Shown here: positions 59,678-64,000 of the stretch, piece by piece
How positions within the stretch are numbered: the first letter of the stretch is position 1
How the letters are laid out: every line of letters starts with the position of its first letter
NCBI RefSeq assembly: GCF_017876155.1
Contig: NZ_JAGINP010000002.1
Span: forward strand, 62,001 to 126,000
Reading direction: 5' to 3'
Source: Azospirillum rugosum
GTDB taxonomy: Bacteria; Pseudomonadota; Alphaproteobacteria; Azospirillales; Azospirillaceae
DNA length: 64,000 nt
Translations under genes and position numbers: made by a program
The notes under the pieces: generated by a model
Told to the model about the DNA's origin: nothing
What the model saw: only the letters and a program-made list of their open reading frames with translations
Databases searched by the model: none

Positions 59678-61087
59678 TCAGACCGAGTAGTACATCTTGT
59701 ACTCGATCGGGTGCGGCATGGTTTCGAAGGCCAGCAGCTCCTCGGTGCGCAGCTCGATGTAGGACTCGATCATGTCCTTCGTGAACACGTCGCCCTTCTG
59801 CAGGAAGGCGCTGTCGGCCTTCAGGCTGTCCAGGGCCTCGCGCAGCGAGCCGCAAACCGTCGGGACCTTGGCCAGCTCTTCGGCCGGCAGGTCGTACAGG
59901 TTCTTGTCCATGGCGTCGCCCGGATGGATCTTGTTCTGGATGCCATCGAGGCCGGCCATCAGCATGGCGGCAAAGGCCAGGTACGGGTTGGCCGACGGGT
60001 CCGGGAAGCGGACCTCGACGCGCTTGCCCTTCGGCGAGGCGACGTACGGGATACGGCAGGACGCCGAGCGGTTGCGGGCCGAGTAGGCCAGCAGCACCGG
60101 AGCCTCATAGCCCGGGACCAGACGCTTGTAGGAGTTGGTCGACGGGTTGGTGAAGGCGTTCAGGGCCTTGGCGTGCTTGATGATGCCGCCGATGTAGTAC
60201 AGCGCGATCTCCGACAGGTCGGCGTACTGGTTGCCGGCGAACAGCGGCTGGCCTTCCTTCCAGATCGACTGGTGGCAGTGCATGCCCGAGCCGTTGTCGC
60301 CGAAGACCGGCTTCGGCATGAAGGTCGCGGTCTTGCCGTAGGCGTGGGCGACGTTGTGCACGACGTACTTGTAGTACTGCATGTTGTCGCCGGTGCGGAC
60401 CAGCGTGTCGAACTTGATGCCCAGCTCGTGCTGCGAGGCGGCCACCTCGTGGTGGTGCTTCTCGACCGGCACGCCCATCTCGGCCAGCACGCTCAGCATC
60501 TCGGCGCGCAGGTCCGAGCCGCTGTCGACCGGGGCGACCGGGAAGTAGCCGCCCTTGACGCCCGGACGGTGCGCCAGGTTGCCGTCCTCATAGTCCTTGT
60601 CCGAGGTGTACGGGCCTTCCTCCGAGTCGAACTCGTAGGACACCTTGTTCATCTCGACCTTGAACTTGACGTCGTCGAAGACGAAGAACTCGGCTTCCGG
60701 GCCGAAGTAGGCGGTGTCGCCGATGCCGGCCGACGCCATGTACTTCTCGGCGGCCTTGGCGATCGAGCGCGGGCAGCGGGCGTAGGGCTGGCCGGTCGAC
60801 GGCTCGTACACGTCGCAGAGGATGTTCAGCGTCGGCTGGGCCGAGAACGGGTCCATGACGGCGGTGGTCGGGTCGAGCTGGAGGATCATGTCCGACTCGT
60901 TGATCGCCTTCCAGCCGGCGATCGAGGAGCCGTCGAACATGATGCCGTCCTCGAACACGTCCTCGTCGATCGTGGAGACGTGCTGGGCGGTGTGGTGCAG
61001 CTTGCCGCGCGGGTCGGTGAAGCGGAGGTCCACGTACTTGACGTCGTGTTCCTTGATCAGGTCGAAGACCTTGCTGATGTCGGACAT
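59678..61087 (-). CDS. glnA: Glutamine synthetase type I
   Basis: 469 residues. The N-terminal beta-grasp starts with [20 protein letters not shown], the catalytic site has [25 protein letters not shown] and [18 protein letters not shown], and the adenylylation loop near the C-terminus contains [10 protein letters not shown] (Tyr397 equivalent). It makes glutamine from glutamate and ammonium and is regulated by GlnE adenylylation in this group. It lies 250 bp after glnB on the same strand, the glnBA order of Azospirillum. Confidence 0.98.
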   Translation of the reverse strand: MSDISKVFDLIKEHDVKYVDLRFTDPRGKLHHTAQHVSTIDEDVFEDGIMFDGSSIAGWKAINESDMILQLDPTTAVMDPFSAQPTLNILCDVYEPSTGQPYARCPRSIAKAAEKYMASAGIGDTAYFGPEAEFFVFDDVKFKVEMNKVSYEFDSEEGPYTSDKDYEDGNLAHRPGVKGGYFPVAPVDSGSDLRAEMLSVLAEMGVPVEKHHHEVAASQHELGIKFDTLVRTGDNMQYYKYVVHNVAHAYGKTATFMPKPVFGDNGSGMHCHQSIWKEGQPLFAGNQYADLSEIALYYIGGIIKHAKALNAFTNPSTNSYKRLVPGYEAPVLLAYSARNRSASCRIPYVASPKGKRVEVRFPDPSANPYLAFAAMLMAGLDGIQNKIHPGDAMDKNLYDLPAEELAKVPTVCGSLREALDSLKADSAFLQKGDVFTKDMIESYIELRTEELLAFETMPHPIEYKMYYSV

Positions 61088-61337
61088 TTCTCTTTTTCCA
61101 CGCTTAAGAGGTTTGGGTCCCGCAGCGTCAAACCGACCGGAGGGGGCGGGTGACGGCGCTCGCGGCGGACGTTATGTCATGCCTTTTCCGCGCACACAAC
61201 GTAGCAGCACAAAAAGTCGCGCCCCGAGGGGATTCCGCGCACGAATCTCTCCGTGCGTGGGGCGCGGGGCCGTTCGGCCGGGGGCAGGGGAAAGGCGCAT
61301 GTTGGCGGGTGAGCTTGGGAATGCGTGTCCGGCGCGA

Positions 61338-61895
<558 letters not shown>

Positions 61896-61994
61896 CTACC
61901 GCCATCGGACGGAGTAGCCGCTAATTTTTCGCGAGCATGGAAAACAAGGCTTGACCGGCCGGGTTCCATGGGGCAAATAGGCGGCCCCGCTGCG

Positions 61995-62070
61995 GCGATG
62001 GTAGCTCAGTTGGTAGAGCCCTCGGTTGTGGTCCGAGTGGTCGTGGGTTCGAGTCCCATCCATCGCCCCA
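61995..62070 (+). tRNA. tRNA-His (GTG), copy 1
   Basis: A complete cloverleaf: acceptor GCGATGG/CCATCGC, D-loop GCTCAGTTGGTAGAGC, anticodon arm CTCGG-TTGTGGT-CCGAG with anticodon GTG, T-arm GTGGG-TTCGAGT-CCCAT, and encoded CCA. G at 61994 serves as the G-1 specific to tRNA-His. Confidence 0.97.
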
Positions 62071-62182
62071 GTCCCCCCACTATCACCCGCTCGCCCGGTT
62101 TGTGCAATGCAATAAGGGCGGCTTCGGCCAGTGTGCCGAGGCAGGGAATGTCGGGGCTGGCCGGAACGGCGGGCCCACGGTG

Positions 62183-62258
62183 GCGATGGTAGCTCAGTTG
62201 GTAGAGCCCTCGGTTGTGGTCCGAGTGGTCGTGGGTTCGAGTCCCATCCATCGCCCCA
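62183..62258 (+). tRNA. tRNA-His (GTG), copy 2
   Basis: Identical to copy 1, including the preceding G-1 (62182) and the encoded CCA. The two are 188 bp apart start to start with unrelated spacer. Confidence 0.97.
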
Positions 62259-62357
62259 ATCCTTTCCGTCTTCAAAATTCATCGTTCCCCATGAGGCTGG
62301 CTTCTCGCCGGGCGTGACCGCCCCTATGCTGCGCAGACACGCCTGTGGGGAGGACCG

Positions 62358-63179
62358 ATGTTCCGTGAAAACACGCTGAAGCGAACGCTCGCCGCCGGAC
62401 GGCCGGCGCTTGGCTGCTGGCTCGACATGCGGAGCCCCGTGGCGGCGGAGATCGTCGGCCTCGCCGGGTACGACTGCGCGGTCATCGATCATGAGCATGG
62501 TCCCGGCTCGCTCGGCGACGGGCTGGCGCTTTTGCAGGCACTGTCCGGCACCGGCTGCACGGGATTGATGCGCGTTCCGGCCAACGACCCCGTCTACCTC
62601 AAGCGTGCGCTCGACATCGGCGTCGAGGGCGTGATGATCCCGTCCGTGAACTCGGCGGAGGAGGCGAGGGCGGCGGTGGCCGCCTGCCGTTATCCGCCCA
62701 CGGGGCTGCGGGGAGCCGCCTATGGGATGGCGCGGGGCGCCGATTACGGCATCTGCGGCGAGCGCTACCGCGACCGCTGCGCCGACGAGCTTTTCATCAT
62801 CTGCCAGATCGAGACGATGCAGGCGGTGGACGCGATCCCGGAGATCGCCGCCGTTGACGGCGTCGACATGCTGTTCGTCGGTCCCTACGACCTGTCCGGC
62901 AGCTTCGGCCGCCTGGGCCAGTTCGACGACCCGGAGGTTCTCGCGCTTCTGGAGCGGGCGGAGCGGGCGATCCTGGCGTCCGGCACGCTCTACGGCACCA
63001 TACCGGTGAAGAACCGGCCGATGGAGCAGCTGATCGAGCGGGGATGCCATCTGGTGGTGGCGGGCGGCGACATCGGCTTCATGCGGGCGGGTGCTGTGGC
63101 CCAGGTCGACGCCTTCCGCAAGGCGTCGGGCACGGGGGCGGGCAAGGGGGCTGGAGGCCGGTCCGAGGGAGGTGCCTGA
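62358..63179 (+). CDS. HpcH/HpaI aldolase family protein
   Basis: 273 residues. CAVIDHEHGPGSLGDGLALL and PANDPVYLKRALDIGVEGVM lie in the TIM barrel, with metal ligands in ICQIETMQAVD and VGPYDLSGSFG. Relatives cleave 4-hydroxy-2-oxo acids to pyruvate and an aldehyde. The last ~20 residues are a Gly-rich tail. Its stop overlaps the nnr start (ATGA). Confidence 0.88.
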   Translation: MFRENTLKRTLAAGRPALGCWLDMRSPVAAEIVGLAGYDCAVIDHEHGPGSLGDGLALLQALSGTGCTGLMRVPANDPVYLKRALDIGVEGVMIPSVNSAEEARAAVAACRYPPTGLRGAAYGMARGADYGICGERYRDRCADELFIICQIETMQAVDAIPEIAAVDGVDMLFVGPYDLSGSFGRLGQFDDPEVLALLERAERAILASGTLYGTIPVKNRPMEQLIERGCHLVVAGGDIGFMRAGAVAQVDAFRKASGTGAGKGAGGRSEGGA

Positions 63180-64000
63180 TGGAGGAGCTGCTGTCCGTTG
63201 CGGAGATGTACCGGGCGGATGCGCTGACCATGGCCGGCGGCGTGCCCGGACCGGTGCTGATGGAAGCTGCCGGGGCGGCCGTCGTCCGCGCGGTCTGCGA
63301 GCGCTGGGCGCCGCACCCGACGGTCGTCCTCTGCGGTCCCGGCAACAACGGCGGCGACGGCTTCGTCATCGCGCGCCTGCTGCTTGAGGCGGGATGGCCG
63401 GTGCGCCTCGCCCTTCTGGGCTCCCGCTCCGCCCTGCGCGGGGACGCCGCGGTGGCGGCGGAACGCTGGGGCGGTCCGGTCGAGGCGGCGGACCCGTTCC
63501 TGCTCCAGGGCAACCCGCTGGTCATTGACGCGCTGTTCGGCGCCGGGCTCGCCCGTCCGCTCGACGGGATGGCGAAGGCGGTGGTCGAGGCCATGTCCGG
63601 CCGGACGGTCGTGGCGGTCGATGTGCCAAGCGGCGTGCACGGCGACTCCGGGGAGGTGCTCGGCGCCGCTCCGCAGGCCGCTCTGACCGTCACCTTCTTC
63701 CGGCGCAAGCCCGGACACCTTCTGATGCCGGGCCGGGCCCTGTGCGGCGAGGTGGTCGTCGCCGACATCGGCATTCCCGATTCGGTGCTGGACAGCATCG
63801 AGCCGGCGGCCTTCGAGAACGGTCCGTCCCTGTGGCGCCGACGCTACCCGTGGCCGCGGCTCGACTCGCACAAATACGCGCGCGGGCACGCCGTGGTTCT
63901 GGGCGGCGCGCGGATGACCGGGGCGGCCCGCCTCTCGGCGCGTGCGGCGCTGCGGGCCGGGGCGGGGCTGGTGACCATCGCCAGCCCGCCGGAGTCCTTT
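63179..64000 (+). CDS. nnr: Bifunctional NAD(P)H-hydrate epimerase/dehydratase (cut by window edge)
   Basis: 274 residues are visible. The N-terminal YjeF_N epimerase has LSVAEMYRADALTMAGGVPG (the family start), CGPGNNGGDGFVIARLL and VDVPSGVHGDSGE. The C-terminal kinase-fold dehydratase begins with HKYARGHAVVLGGARMTGAA and is cut at the right edge. It repairs NADHX/NADPHX. It is translationally coupled to the aldolase gene. Confidence 0.94.
   Translation, partial: MEELLSVAEMYRADALTMAGGVPGPVLMEAAGAAVVRAVCERWAPHPTVVLCGPGNNGGDGFVIARLLLEAGWPVRLALLGSRSALRGDAAVAAERWGGPVEAADPFLLQGNPLVIDALFGAGLARPLDGMAKAVVEAMSGRTVVAVDVPSGVHGDSGEVLGAAPQAALTVTFFRRKPGHLLMPGRALCGEVVVADIGIPDSVLDSIEPAAFENGPSLWRRRYPWPRLDSHKYARGHAVVLGGARMTGAARLSARAALRAGAGLVTIASPPESF

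Overview
The window is GC-rich DNA of an alphaproteobacterium, very probably Azospirillum or a close Rhodospirillaceae relative. This is inferred from gene content: an assimilatory sulfate operon with a fused cysNC (nodPQ-like), a glnB-glnA pair with a sigma-54-type promoter, ornithine decarboxylase next to homospermidine synthase, recG/sdhE/mfd/DUF502 as near neighbours, and abundant small GC-rich repeats. No replication or plasmid-transfer genes, prophage or CRISPR array is visible, so it reads as chromosome.

Layout. 0-6 kb: sulfur assimilation, with cysI (partial), a DUF2849 gene, cobA-type SUMT and a siroheme synthase on the minus strand, divergent from cysH-cysD-cysNC; a palindrome sits between them. 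6-11 kb: XRE regulator, KefB-like antiporter, SsuABC/TauABC-type ABC operon. 11-15 kb: fatty-acyl module (SCP2 protein, FadD-type ligase, MerR regulator, thioesterase) with a LiuR-like operator. 15-22.5 kb: an ATC-hydrolase-family gene, a complete Liv-type ABC transporter, an FAD amine/amino-acid oxidase and a glyoxalase-like protein, apparently one uptake-and-catabolism unit. 22.5-25.5 kb: MFS transporter, acireductone dioxygenase, two-module hemerythrin. 25.5-28.8 kb: polyamine genes behind a long leader holding a short ORF with rare Arg codons. 28.8-29.5 kb: a RAYT transposase between inverted REPs. 29.8-46 kb: recG, DUF502, type III PKS plus methyltransferase, Crp/Fnr regulators, a HEAT-ACT fusion, mfd and sdhE. 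46-50.5 kb: enoyl-CoA hydratase, Nramp transporter, hybrid histidine kinase. 50.9-54.2 kb: a large STAND-type NTPase with a nuclease-like N-terminus and nine near-identical TPR units, a defence candidate. 54.4-59.5 kb: AI-2E-type permease, small lipoproteins, ArfB, DsbA-family protein. 59.6-64 kb: glnA, glnB, two identical tRNA-His genes, an HpcH/HpaI aldolase and a partial nnr.

Most unusual features: (1) two related unknown genes (32425-33384 and 44642-45625), each with an AT-richer upstream region and each wedged between a housekeeping gene and a duplicated piece of that same neighbourhood (a DUF502 fragment; a full second sdhE plus a mfd remnant), which suggests a repeatable cassette-insertion process; (2) the ornithine decarboxylase leader with its mini-ORF; (3) the STAND/TPR gene with homogenised 138-bp units; (4) a layered set of short repeats: family A with terminal inverted repeats, family B, and a third element (C) nested in one A and one B copy. 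One B copy split livG from livF and duplicated the livF start.
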